Assembly (NCBI GenBank): GCA_964392615.1
Contig: CAYMRB010000024.1
Location: 1-42,306 of the forward strand
Direction of reading: 5' to 3'
DNA from: CAYMRB01 sp964392615
GTDB taxonomy: Bacteria; Planctomycetota; UBA8108
Length of the DNA: 42,306 bases
Both the position numbers and the translations under genes were made by a program. The notes under the pieces are model-generated. The model ran no database searches and was not told the origin of the DNA. It saw only the letters and a list, made by a program, of their open reading frames with translations. How positions within the stretch are numbered: the first letter of the stretch is position 1; the number at the start of each line of letters is the position of its first letter. Shown here one piece after another: positions 25,430 to 34,067 of this stretch.

Positions 25430-27904
25430 ATGCGCACGGTTCTCGCTTGTCTCTTGTCGTTGCTGTCCGTCGGCTGCCTCTTCGCGTCTGATCGACCTGT
25501 CAACGAGATCACGGTTCACGTCGACCAGCCGACCACCGCGCTGCCCGAGACGCTCTACGGGCTCTTCTACGAGGACATCAACTACTCGGCCGATGGCGGC
25601 CTGTACGCCGAGTTGCTGCAAAACCGATCGTTCGAGTACTACCCCGTTCAGGGTTGGAATCGAATGAGCAGCGGATTCCATCCGCTCTTCGCATGGGAGG
25701 AGATCGCACACGGTGGCGGGGCGTGCACGTTGACAGTGGAGAACGCGCAACCGCTGAACGCGAACAACCGCAACTACGTGCGGTTGCACATCGAGAAGCC
25801 CGGCAGCGGCGTCGGGTTGGCCAATACCGGCTTCGATGGAATCTACGTCGTCGACGGTGAGACCTACGACTTTTCGTTCTACGCGCGGAGGCGCGGGAGC
25901 CTGGACGCGCCGGTTCGCGTGATCGTGCAAGGAGCCGGCGGCAAGCACGGCGAAGCCGTCATCGAGGGCCTGTCCTCGAAGTGGAAGAAGTACGAGGCCG
26001 CGATCACGGTCTCGGGCACCGACGAGAAGGCGTGGCTGGCGATCGTGACGACCGGTCAGGGCGACGTGTACATGGACATGGTCTCGCTCTTTCCGCGAAA
26101 GACATACAAGGGCCGCAAGAACGGATTGCGCGCGGACCTGGTTCAGGCGCTCGTCGATCTGAAGCCGGCGACGTTCCGATTCCCCGGTGGCTGCATCGCG
26201 CACGGGCACGGGCTCGACAATGCCTACCGCTGGAAGGACACGATCGGCGACGTCGCCGCGCGCAAGCCGAATTGGAACCTGTGGGGATATCACCAGACGT
26301 ACGGCCTGGGGTACTTCGAGTACTTCCAGCTCTGTGAGGACATCGGCGCCGCCCCCCTGCCGATTCTGCCGCTCGGCATCAGTTGCGGCTTCCGGCAGCC
26401 GTTCCAGAACGAGGACATGGACAAGCTGCAGGAGTGGGTGGACGACGCGTTGGACCTCGTCGAGTTCGCCAACGGCCCGGCTGACTCGGAGTGGGGAGCG
26501 GTGCGGGCCGACATGGGACACCCCGCGCCGTTTGGTCTGAAGTACATCGGACTCGGCAACGAAGAGCACCACACGAAGGAGTTCGAGGCGCGATTCCCGC
26601 ACTTCGTCAAGGCGATCCGCGAGCGCTACCCCGACATCACGATCGTCGGCACCTCGGGACTCGGCCACCAGATTCCGATCTACGACTTCATGGCGAAGCA
26701 GGGCGTCGAGATCTCCGACGAGCACTACTACGAGTCTCCGGAGTGGTTCATCGCGAACCAGCATCGCTTCGACGATTTCGACCGCAGCAAGCCGAAGGTC
26801 TTCGTGGGCGAGTACGCCTCGCGCGGGAACAGGCTCTACAACGCCGTGGCCGAGGCGTGCTATCTGACGGGTATCGAGCGCAACGCCGACATCGTCCCCA
26901 TGACGGCCTACGCGCCCCTGTTCGCGCGCTATCGCTTCACGCAATGGACTGCCGCGGACCTCATCTGGTTCGATCACAAGACCGTGGTCCGCACTCCGAG
27001 CTACTACGTTCAGCAGCTGTTCTCCGTGAACAAGGGCGATGCGTATCTGCGCAACGAGTCGCGATTCGACCAGAGTCCCCCTGAGGGAGCCGAGCCGGCT
27101 CTGGGCAGGATCGGCGTCGGCACCTGGGAGACCAGCGCGGTGTTCGACGACATTCGAGTGCGAAGCGGAGACAGGACGCTCGTCGACGAGAATTTCGAGA
27201 CCGGATCCGGAAACTGGCACGTCGTCGGCGGACAGTACGTTGCCACGGACGGCGCGTACGGTCAGACAAACCGGGAACGCACTCCGGCCCTGAGCCTCTG
27301 CAAGACCGAGATCGACGCTTCGTCCGTCAGCTACTCGTTGCGAGCGAAGAAGACAGGTGGACGCGAGGGATTCCTCATCGTGTTCGGCGCGCGAGACGGC
27401 CGGTACTACTGGTGGAACCTCGGCGGCTGGCAAAACTCTCGTCACGCGATCGAAGAGGGTGTCAGGAGCTACCGCGAAGGAAAATCGGAGCTCGCCACCA
27501 AGCGCGGCCGGATCGAATCGAACGTGTGGTACGACATCCGCGTCGAGCTCGACGAAGGTCGGATCCGCTGCTTCCTCAACGACGAGTTGATTCACGACGT
27601 CAAGCCGTCACAGCCCGAAATCGGTGTCGCGGCGAGCCGCGACAACGCGAGCGGCGACATCGTCCTGAAGATCGCCAACCCCAGGTCGGAAGCCTACCCG
27701 ACGCGCGTCAACTTGCGCGGCGTGGACGCCGTTGCCAGCTCCGGCACCGTGACCCTGTTGAGCGGCGACAAGAGCGACATGAACGACCTCGAGAGCCCCG
27801 ATCGCGTCAAGCCGATCGTCAGCCGCATTCCCGTGGCCGTCGGTTTCGACTACATCGTCCCCCCCATGTCCGTACAATTCGTGAGGATCCCTCGAGCCCG
27901 GTAG
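25430..27904 (+). CDS. exported GH51 alpha-L-arabinofuranosidase-like enzyme with inserted lectin-like domain
   Basis: 824 residues. N-terminal signal (MRTVLACLLSLLSVGCLFAS; the Cys leaves a lipoprotein possible), short GH51 start 'ETLYGLFYEDINYSADGGLY', a CBM4/9-like jelly roll (about 80-225), then the TIM barrel: 'FRFPGGCIAHGHG', acid/base Glu378 in 'GLGNEEHH', nucleophile Glu461 in 'VFVGEYASRG'. The C-terminal sandwich is split by a concanavalin-like domain (about 555-728: 'AVFDDIRVRSGDRTLVDENF', 'FGARDGRYYWWNLGGWQNSR', 'DIRVELDEGRIRCFLND') of the type related to DUF1080. After it the GH51 end resumes ('IVPPMSVQFVRI'). Releases terminal arabinofuranose, presumably outside the cytoplasm. 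Start at 25430 chosen because GGAGG sits 6-7 bases upstream and the signal follows. Confidence 0.9.
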   Translation: MRTVLACLLSLLSVGCLFASDRPVNEITVHVDQPTTALPETLYGLFYEDINYSADGGLYAELLQNRSFEYYPVQGWNRMSSGFHPLFAWEEIAHGGGACTLTVENAQPLNANNRNYVRLHIEKPGSGVGLANTGFDGIYVVDGETYDFSFYARRRGSLDAPVRVIVQGAGGKHGEAVIEGLSSKWKKYEAAITVSGTDEKAWLAIVTTGQGDVYMDMVSLFPRKTYKGRKNGLRADLVQALVDLKPATFRFPGGCIAHGHGLDNAYRWKDTIGDVAARKPNWNLWGYHQTYGLGYFEYFQLCEDIGAAPLPILPLGISCGFRQPFQNEDMDKLQEWVDDALDLVEFANGPADSEWGAVRADMGHPAPFGLKYIGLGNEEHHTKEFEARFPHFVKAIRERYPDITIVGTSGLGHQIPIYDFMAKQGVEISDEHYYESPEWFIANQHRFDDFDRSKPKVFVGEYASRGNRLYNAVAEACYLTGIERNADIVPMTAYAPLFARYRFTQWTAADLIWFDHKTVVRTPSYYVQQLFSVNKGDAYLRNESRFDQSPPEGAEPALGRIGVGTWETSAVFDDIRVRSGDRTLVDENFETGSGNWHVVGGQYVATDGAYGQTNRERTPALSLCKTEIDASSVSYSLRAKKTGGREGFLIVFGARDGRYYWWNLGGWQNSRHAIEEGVRSYREGKSELATKRGRIESNVWYDIRVELDEGRIRCFLNDELIHDVKPSQPEIGVAASRDNASGDIVLKIANPRSEAYPTRVNLRGVDAVASSGTVTLLSGDKSDMNDLESPDRVKPIVSRIPVAVGFDYIVPPMSVQFVRIPRAR

Positions 27905-27933
27905 ACCAGCCCCCTTCGACGAGGAAGAAGTCG

Positions 27934-28860
27934 ATGCGCCTCACACGTCGCGAGTCCCTCTCCGTTCTCGGTGGCGCGGTCGCCGCGTCCGCACTGCATC
28001 CGATCCTCGCTGCAGCCGAGGAGGGCGGTCGACCGGTGCCGCACATCGCAACGAATACCTATCCGTGGTCGACGTTCGCCAGACGCGCCGGCAAGACCTA
28101 CTCGCAATCCGAGTCGCTGTGGGCGGAAATCGCCAAGACGGGCATCGCCGGATACGAACCGATCGTCAACAACCCGAAGGAGCTCGACGGGCTCGGTCCG
28201 CGGCTGAAGAAGCACGGTCTCGAAATGCGGTCGCTGTACGTCAACAGCACGCTCCACGACGCTGCTGCTGCAGATCGCAGCGTCGCGCAGGTCCTCGCGA
28301 TCGCGAAGGCCGCCCGCGAGATCGGTACGCGGATCATCGTCACGAACCCCTCGCCGGTCCGTTGGGGCGGCGCAGAGGACAAGACCGACGCACAGCTGCG
28401 AACGCAAGCGGCCGCGATCGACAAGCTCGGCGCCAAGCTCCGCGGGCTCGGCCTCACGCTCGCCTATCACAACCACGACGCGGAGCTGCGCCAGGGCGGG
28501 CGGGAGTTCCACCACATGCTGACCGCTACCGACCCGGCGAACGTCAAGCTCTGCCTCGACTCGCATTGGGTCTTCCGCGGTTGCGGCGATTCAGAGGTGG
28601 CCCTCTTCGACGCCTTGACGCACTACCACTCGCGAGTCGTCGAGCTGCACCTGCGCCAATCGGCACAAGGCGTCTGGACGGAGGTCTTCTCGATGCAGGG
28701 AGACATCGACTACCGCCGCCTGTTCGATTTCCTCGCCGCTCGAAAGATCGAGCCGCACCTCGTGCTCGAGCAAGCGGTCGAGGCGAAATCGCCGCGTGAG
28801 CTGACCGCGACGGAGGCCCATCGACGCGGACGTGAAAATCTCGCGAAAGCGTTCGACTGA
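27934..28860 (+). CDS. exported sugar-phosphate-isomerase/epimerase-like TIM-barrel protein
   Basis: 308 residues. Twin-arginine signal 'LTRRESLSVLGGAVAASALH' then an xylose-isomerase-like TIM barrel with the metal-ligand landmarks 'LTLAYHNHDAEL', 'VKLCLDSHWVFRG', 'SRVVELHLRQS' and 'PHLVLEQAVE'. Most relatives named isomerase/epimerase are uncharacterised; some members next to DUF1080 and Gfo/Idh/MocA genes are now known to act on 3-keto-glycoside intermediates (2-hydroxyglycal hydration). The Tat signal says it is exported folded, probably with bound metal, so sugar-phosphate chemistry is unlikely. ATG at 27934 has GAGGAAGAAG upstream; 29 bp after the GH51 gene. Confidence 0.85.
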   Translation: MRLTRRESLSVLGGAVAASALHPILAAAEEGGRPVPHIATNTYPWSTFARRAGKTYSQSESLWAEIAKTGIAGYEPIVNNPKELDGLGPRLKKHGLEMRSLYVNSTLHDAAAADRSVAQVLAIAKAAREIGTRIIVTNPSPVRWGGAEDKTDAQLRTQAAAIDKLGAKLRGLGLTLAYHNHDAELRQGGREFHHMLTATDPANVKLCLDSHWVFRGCGDSEVALFDALTHYHSRVVELHLRQSAQGVWTEVFSMQGDIDYRRLFDFLAARKIEPHLVLEQAVEAKSPRELTATEAHRRGRENLAKAFD

Positions 28861-28925
28861 GGCGCCATGAACACGCCGCGATGCGCGCAAAACCCCCTGA
28901 TGACCTGCCCGGAGACGAAGACGAC

Positions 28926-29687
28926 ATGACGCGGCACCTGCTCCTCGCGCTACTCCTGGCGCTCTCGGCCCCCACCGCGTTCGCAGACGAGACCGGCTGG
29001 ACCGAGCTCTTCGATGGCAAGACGCTCCGCGGTTGGAGAACGCTCCGCGGCAAGCCGGCGACAGGCTGGAAGGCGTCGAACGGAGAGCTCCACTTCGCGC
29101 CGCCGAAGAAGCACAGCGGTGGCGGCGATCTCTACACGGAGAAGGAATACGGCGATTTCGTCCTCGAGCTCGAGTGGCGGATCGCTTCCGGCGGGAACAG
29201 CGGCATCAAGTACCGCATGAACTGGTACGGCAAGAAGTACCTCGGCCCCGAGTACCAGCTCCTCGACAACACGCGCCGGAAGAAGGGCGCGAAGATGACG
29301 AAGGGAAACACGACGGGCGCCCTGTACGACCTTCTCCCCGTGAATGCCAAGGCCTGGGCCGTGAAGCCACAGGGCGAGTGGAACCGGACGCGCATCGTCG
29401 CTCGCGGCAGCCGCGTCGAACACTGGCTCAACGGCAAGAAGGTCGTCGACATCGATCTGCGGTCGGCGGAGTTCCGAGACGCCGTGGCGAAGAGCAAGTT
29501 TCGACAGCTCGAGGGCTTCGCGCAGAACCCTGCCGGGAGGATCATGCTGCAGGATCACGGCAGCGAGATCCGGTTCCGGAAGATCCGCATTCGGGAGGTG
29601 CCGCGCGACAAGAGCCGCCCGAAGGCGAACGGCGGGACCGACGCGAGTCGAGCCCCTGCGGCAAAGAAGCGAGCGGGCTCCGCTTGA
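28926..29687 (+). CDS. exported DUF1080 (3-keto-glycoside hydrolase/lyase family) protein
   Basis: 253 residues. Sec-type signal (MTRHLLLALLLALSAPTAFAD) followed by a complete DUF1080 concanavalin-like domain: 'WTELFDGKTLRGWRTLRG', 'GDLYTEKEYGDFVLELEWRI', 'GNSGIKYRMNWYGKKYLG', 'EYQLLDNTRR', 'WNRTRIVARGSRVEHWLNGK' and 'GRIMLQDHGSEIRFRKIRI'. Family members cleave 3-keto-glycosides formed by a partner oxidoreductase. A basic low-complexity tail (about 225-253, Lys/Arg/Ala-rich) follows the domain. The start at 28926 is taken because it begins the signal peptide; the frame opens at 28881. Flanked by the TIM-barrel and Gfo/Idh/MocA genes. Confidence 0.9.
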   Translation: MTRHLLLALLLALSAPTAFADETGWTELFDGKTLRGWRTLRGKPATGWKASNGELHFAPPKKHSGGGDLYTEKEYGDFVLELEWRIASGGNSGIKYRMNWYGKKYLGPEYQLLDNTRRKKGAKMTKGNTTGALYDLLPVNAKAWAVKPQGEWNRTRIVARGSRVEHWLNGKKVVDIDLRSAEFRDAVAKSKFRQLEGFAQNPAGRIMLQDHGSEIRFRKIRIREVPRDKSRPKANGGTDASRAPAAKKRAGSA

Positions 29688-29751
29688 CGTCCGCTATCGC
29701 GCGACGGAAGCGGCGACGGTCAGAACCGAGATCCACGCGGGAGACGTCACC

Positions 29752-31248
29752 ATGAAGAGCATCTCGAGACGGACGTTCACGACGGGTGTCCTGGCCTCCG
29801 GCACGGCGCTGGCGCTCGGTCCGCTCGCACAGGCGCGCGGGGCGAACGATGACATTCGCGTCGCGGTGGTCGGGATTCGCGGTCACGGCCGCAGTCACAT
29901 TCGCAATTACCAGCGGCTCGCAGGTGTACGCGTCGTCGCGCTCTGCGATGCAGACCGTGCCGTGCTCACGAACGGCGTCCGCGATCTCGATCGTCAGGGC
30001 GTCAAGGTGGCGGCGCATACCGACCTTCGCAAGCTGCTGGACCGCAAGGATGTCGACGCCGTATCGACCGCCACCCCGAACCACTGGCATTCGCTCCTGA
30101 CGGTCTGGGCGTGCCAGGCGGGGAAGGATGTCTGCGTCGAGAAGCCGGTATCGCACAACGTCTGGGAAGGGCGGAAGATGGTCGAGGCCGCGCGCAAGTA
30201 CGACCGCGTCGTGCAGGCCGACCTCGACCAGCGCTCGCGGACCGCCAACGACGAGATCGCCGCGTTCTTGCGCCAGGAAGGCCTCGGACGGATCGTTCTC
30301 GCCCGCGGCTGGTGCTACAAGTACCGGCCCTCGATCGGCAAGACGAACGGTCGGGGGCGTATTCCCGAATCGATCGACTACGACCTCTGGTGCGGGCCGG
30401 CTCGCAAGGATCCGATCGACCGCCGCGAGCTCCACTACGACTGGCACTGGGTCTGGAACACCGGCTGTGGCGAGATCGGCAACAACGGCCCCCATCAGCT
30501 GGACCTGATCCGCTGGATGCTGGCGGAGCGCGGACTGCCTCGCCGAGCGATGAGCCTCGGCGGGCGTTTCGGATACGACGACGCGGGCGAGACGCCGAAC
30601 ACGCAGATCTCGTTCTTCGACTACGCCACGGCACCGGTGATCTACGAGGTCCGCGGACTCCCCCATCGGCCGGGGACGAAGCAGATGGACACGTATCGTG
30701 CCGTCAGCGCGCAAGGCCGAACGCTGGAGAACCGTTGGAAAGGGAGCGGCCCGAACACAGGGATCATCATCCAGTGCGAAGAGGGATACGTCGACCTGAG
30801 CTCGCACACGGCCTTCGACGCGCAGGGCAAGGAGATACGAAAGTTCACCGGAGAGAGCGTCGGCCCGTCCCGCGATCCGCAGGCGAACTTCATCCGTGCG
30901 GTGCGCTCTCGCAAGCCGGAGGACCGGAAGACGGATATCGAGGAGGGACACCTGTCGACGTGCCTCTGCCACCTCGGGAACATCTCCTACCGCACGGGCA
31001 AGTCCGCGAGCTCGGCGACGGTTCGCGAGGCGATGCGCGACGACCGGGACGGCCTCGAAGCCTACGGGAGATTCCTCGAGCACTTGGCCGTGCACGAGAT
31101 CGATCTCGACAAACGCGCCGTGACCCTCGGCCCCTGGCTGGCTCTGCGCGACGGCGAGGAACGCTTTGCCGGCCCCTTTGCTGACGCCGCGAATCGGCTG
31201 CTGCGACGTGAGTATCGCCACCCGTTCGTGATCCCGGACCGCGTGTAG
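29752..31248 (+). CDS. exported Gfo/Idh/MocA family oxidoreductase
   Basis: 498 residues. Tat-type signal 'SISRRTFTTGVLASGTALAL' precedes a Rossmann domain with 'VAVVGIRGHGRSHIRNYQRL', 'VVALCDADRA', 'VDAVSTATPNHWHSLLTVWA' and the cofactor/substrate Lys131 in 'CVEKPVSHN', then the alpha/beta substrate domain with 'WNTGCGEIGNNGPHQLDLIR'. These proteins oxidise or reduce sugar hydroxyls with tightly bound NAD(H); export folded via Tat is consistent with bound cofactor in the periplasm. Length is near other exported planctomycete members. GGGAGACG upstream of the ATG; 64 bp after the DUF1080 gene. Likely partner for generating or reducing 3-keto sugars (inference). Confidence 0.92.
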   Translation: MKSISRRTFTTGVLASGTALALGPLAQARGANDDIRVAVVGIRGHGRSHIRNYQRLAGVRVVALCDADRAVLTNGVRDLDRQGVKVAAHTDLRKLLDRKDVDAVSTATPNHWHSLLTVWACQAGKDVCVEKPVSHNVWEGRKMVEAARKYDRVVQADLDQRSRTANDEIAAFLRQEGLGRIVLARGWCYKYRPSIGKTNGRGRIPESIDYDLWCGPARKDPIDRRELHYDWHWVWNTGCGEIGNNGPHQLDLIRWMLAERGLPRRAMSLGGRFGYDDAGETPNTQISFFDYATAPVIYEVRGLPHRPGTKQMDTYRAVSAQGRTLENRWKGSGPNTGIIIQCEEGYVDLSSHTAFDAQGKEIRKFTGESVGPSRDPQANFIRAVRSRKPEDRKTDIEEGHLSTCLCHLGNISYRTGKSASSATVREAMRDDRDGLEAYGRFLEHLAVHEIDLDKRAVTLGPWLALRDGEERFAGPFADAANRLLRREYRHPFVIPDRV

Positions 31249-31290
31249 CGGACGTCAGCCCGCCCCGGACCTTCAGACGGAGCTACGACC

Positions 31291-32640
31291 GTGGTGAAGA
31301 CGAAGCCGCATGACCGAACGACGCCGATGACATCCTCGGCCTGGATGGCGCTGGTCGTCGCCACGGCCATCATCGCGCCTAGCCTTGACGTGATCGCGGA
31401 CAGTCCGACCTCGGGGCCGCGCGCCGAGGTCTGGGTCCCGGCCATGAAAGCGGTCAACGCGAAGTTCGAGGGAGAGCCGGGCACCCTGGCGCTGTTCGGC
31501 GACTCGATCACGGACTCGAGGGCGTTCTGGTTCGGGTTGCAGTTTTCGCGCCAGAACGCCTCTGCGAAGATGACCAAGGCGTTCGAGCTGGTCAGTCGTC
31601 ACATGTACGAGGATTGCTGGGACCGCAGGGGCCCCCGGTACGGCAACCTGAGTCGAATGACCATCCGCTGGGCTCACAGGAACGTGGGCGCCTGGCTCGA
31701 GAATCTCGATCCGGAAGTGGCGCTGATCATGTTCGGCTCGAACGACCTCAACAGTCTCGAGGTCAAGGAGTACGAGGCCAAGACGCGCGAGGTCGTGAAG
31801 AAGTGCCTGGACAACGGCACGGTCGTCATCCTCAGCACGGCCCCGCCCAGACACGGCCGCGCGGAGAAGGCCGCCGTATTCGCCGAGGCGGTCCGCAAGG
31901 TCGCTCGTGAGCTGAAGGTCCCCCTGACCGACTACCACACCGAGATCCTCAAGCGCCGCCCCGACGATTGGGACGGAGCGGCGGCGGAGTTCAGCCAATA
32001 CCGCGGCTACGACGTCCCCACTCTGATCGCTCGAGACGGCGTGCATCCGTCCAATCCCAAGAAATACGTCAACGACTACTCGGACGAGGCGCTCCGCAAC
32101 AACGGCTTCGCGCTGCGGAACTACCTCACTTTGATGAAGTACGCCGAGGTGATCACGAAGGTCTTGCCCAAGCGACCGCTGCGCCCGAACGTGCCGCTCG
32201 AGACGATCTTCTTCCAGGACTTCGAGTCCAAGGGCGACTGGGACGGAACGGTGACCGCCGAGTCGACCCCGGCCTCCAACAAGCACGTGGTGGTCGGACA
32301 CGCTCGAGACGAGTACTACGGACGCAAGATTCGCGTCGGCACGCGAAAACCACCGGTGGTCGTGGCCAGGACCACCTATCTCAGCTTCGACTACTATGTG
32401 GAGGGCTCGGAATTCCTGCAGGTCTTTCTCTTCGATCTCGATATCAACGACAACTGCCGCTACCGCATAGCGGCGCCGAAGACCGGCAAGTGGACGACTC
32501 ACAGGATGAAGGTCACTCGCGGAGGGAAGCTCAAGCGCGGCCACAAGGTGGACGACATCTTCTTCTTCGCCGGCAAGCCAGGCAGCAAGACCACTCGGCT
32601 GATGGTGGACAATGTCCGCCTCGAGGGGAGCGACGAGTAG
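31291..32640 (+). CDS. exported SGNH/GDSL hydrolase with C-terminal beta domain
   Basis: 449 residues. A hydrophobic signal segment (about 14-36, 'SSAWMALVVATAIIAPSLDV') leads into an SGNH fold: block I 'LALFGDSITDSRAFW' (Ser72 nucleophile), block III 'LIMFGSNDLNSL', block V 'IARDGVHPSNPKKY' (Asp/His). After about residue 300 a jelly-roll-like carbohydrate-binding region follows ('DFESKGDWDGTV', 'TTRLMVDNVRLEG'). Such enzymes usually remove acyl groups from glycans. GTG start at 31291 is supported by GGAG eight bases upstream; ATG at 31327 is the alternative. Last gene of the plus-strand operon; its stop lies 13 bp from the stop of the convergent GH117-like gene, with no hairpin visible. Confidence 0.85.
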   Translation: MVKTKPHDRTTPMTSSAWMALVVATAIIAPSLDVIADSPTSGPRAEVWVPAMKAVNAKFEGEPGTLALFGDSITDSRAFWFGLQFSRQNASAKMTKAFELVSRHMYEDCWDRRGPRYGNLSRMTIRWAHRNVGAWLENLDPEVALIMFGSNDLNSLEVKEYEAKTREVVKKCLDNGTVVILSTAPPRHGRAEKAAVFAEAVRKVARELKVPLTDYHTEILKRRPDDWDGAAAEFSQYRGYDVPTLIARDGVHPSNPKKYVNDYSDEALRNNGFALRNYLTLMKYAEVITKVLPKRPLRPNVPLETIFFQDFESKGDWDGTVTAESTPASNKHVVVGHARDEYYGRKIRVGTRKPPVVVARTTYLSFDYYVEGSEFLQVFLFDLDINDNCRYRIAAPKTGKWTTHRMKVTRGGKLKRGHKVDDIFFFAGKPGSKTTRLMVDNVRLEGSDE

Positions 32641-32653
32641 CGCGGGGCGATCG

Positions 32654-34003
32654 TTACTTCCCGTCCCTCAGCTCTCTATTGCCCGCCTTGATCCGCTCCA
32701 CCTGTCTCCGGCTCAACCTCTGGCGGAAGTAGGCTTCCGGCCGGAGGTAGGCCTTGTGGCGTTTCATCTCCGGATCGTCCACGTCCTTGCTCAAATCGCA
32801 GTCGAAGCGCGCCAGGACGGCGTGGTTGAAGCTCCAGTCACCGGTGTAGTTGGTGAAGTGAGAGAGCCCCCACGTGATCCCGCGGCCGTCCTTCGTGCCC
32901 GTGAACGCATCGGGAACGTAGGGGCCGGCGGCCATGGGCATCAACTCGACGATGGACTTGATCTCGAAGTTCACCCCGTCCGCCGCGTATTGGACGGTGA
33001 AGTGCTCGTTGCCGTCCCGGGTCACCAGAGCCGCGATTCCGCCGCCGAAGGGGAAGAGCGTCGTTTCGTGCCCGGCGCAGATCACGGGGTTCAGGGGATG
33101 CTTGGTGAACGGGCCCAGGGGGTCGTCCGCAGTGGCCAGGCCCTGCATGCGCACAAGCCGGGGGTCGCCGTCGAAGTCCGACTTGTAGTACAGGTAGATA
33201 TTGTCTCTATACACCAAGGGATAGGGATCGTGGATGGAGTATTGGTCCCATTCCCCTTCGGTCCCGTTGGCGATGACGATCTTCTCATGCGGCGTCCACG
33301 GCCCGTCGGGCGAGTCCGCGTAGGAGACGGCCACCGGGCAGTCATCTCCCCGCTTGCCGCTGGCCTCCATGAAGCCCTGGTAGTAGAGGTAGTACTTCCC
33401 TTTCCACACCAGAATGTCGGTGGTGGTGACCGAGCGCCACCCCACGTCGGGCTTCGACGGTCGGGGGACTGCGACGCCCTGCTCTTCCCAGGTGAAGCCA
33501 TCCTCGCTGGTGGCGTACCAGATGTCGGCCAGATCCCAGTCGCTCGACGGGATCGTGTCGGTGCAGCTCCTGGCGCCTCTGGGCGGCGACGGGGTGTGCC
33601 GATGGGTGTACCACACGTAGTACTTGCCGTTGGCGAATATCACCTTGGACGGATCGCGGCGTGAGATCGTCCCATCGTGCCCGTTGTAATCGAAGCCTTC
33701 CAGCTCGGTGTACTTGAACAACGAGAAGAGCTCGTTGTGCTCGGGGCGCGCCGCCGGGTAGGCAGCGTAGTTGCGCTTCATCGCCGCGCTGAGAGGGCGA
33801 TCCGGCTTCTCGCGGGGCAGCTCGAACGGAAAAGCGCCGAGCTCGTCGCCGGTCAGGCGCTCCCGCGACAAGGGCGGCCCGGCCGACACGCTTGCCGAGA
33901 CGGGCTTGCCGAGCGCCAGGTTCTCGGTCGGGACCACGGCGGAACAGCCGAGCGGTGCGATAGTCAGTGCGCACAGAACGGTGATCGTCGTTCTCTCGAT
34001 CAT
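32654..34003 (-). CDS. exported GH117-like glycoside hydrolase
   Basis: 449 residues. Signal peptide (MIERTTITVLCALTIAPLGC; Cys could be lipidated, though the lipobox is imperfect), short linker, then a five-bladed propeller resembling GH117/GH43-type enzymes: 'TISRRDPSKVIFANGKYYVW', 'ADIWYATSEDGFTWEEQGVA', 'TTTDILVWKGKYYLYYQGFM', 'VSYADSPDGPWTPHEKIV', 'YSIHDPYPLVYRDNIYLYYK', 'CAGHETTLFPFGGGIAALVT' and 'VQYAADGVNFEI'. Characterised GH117 enzymes release 3,6-anhydro-L-galactose from neoagaro-oligosaccharides, which would suit the galactose genes nearby, but subgroup assignment is not possible by eye. GAGGTG precedes the ATG. Last gene of the minus-strand cluster. Confidence 0.8.
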   Translation of the reverse strand: MIERTTITVLCALTIAPLGCSAVVPTENLALGKPVSASVSAGPPLSRERLTGDELGAFPFELPREKPDRPLSAAMKRNYAAYPAARPEHNELFSLFKYTELEGFDYNGHDGTISRRDPSKVIFANGKYYVWYTHRHTPSPPRGARSCTDTIPSSDWDLADIWYATSEDGFTWEEQGVAVPRPSKPDVGWRSVTTTDILVWKGKYYLYYQGFMEASGKRGDDCPVAVSYADSPDGPWTPHEKIVIANGTEGEWDQYSIHDPYPLVYRDNIYLYYKSDFDGDPRLVRMQGLATADDPLGPFTKHPLNPVICAGHETTLFPFGGGIAALVTRDGNEHFTVQYAADGVNFEIKSIVELMPMAAGPYVPDAFTGTKDGRGITWGLSHFTNYTGDWSFNHAVLARFDCDLSKDVDDPEMKRHKAYLRPEAYFRQRLSRRQVERIKAGNRELRDGK

Positions 34004-34067
34004 GAAACACCTCGCAATCCGGTCTCATTCCAGATCGGGCCATCATCGCCCGCCAGCACGAACGCCC

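Noticed and set aside
25337..27595. 752-codon minus-strand frame opposite the GH51 gene
   Set aside because: No recognisable domain; the sense strand encodes GH51 with both catalytic glutamates.
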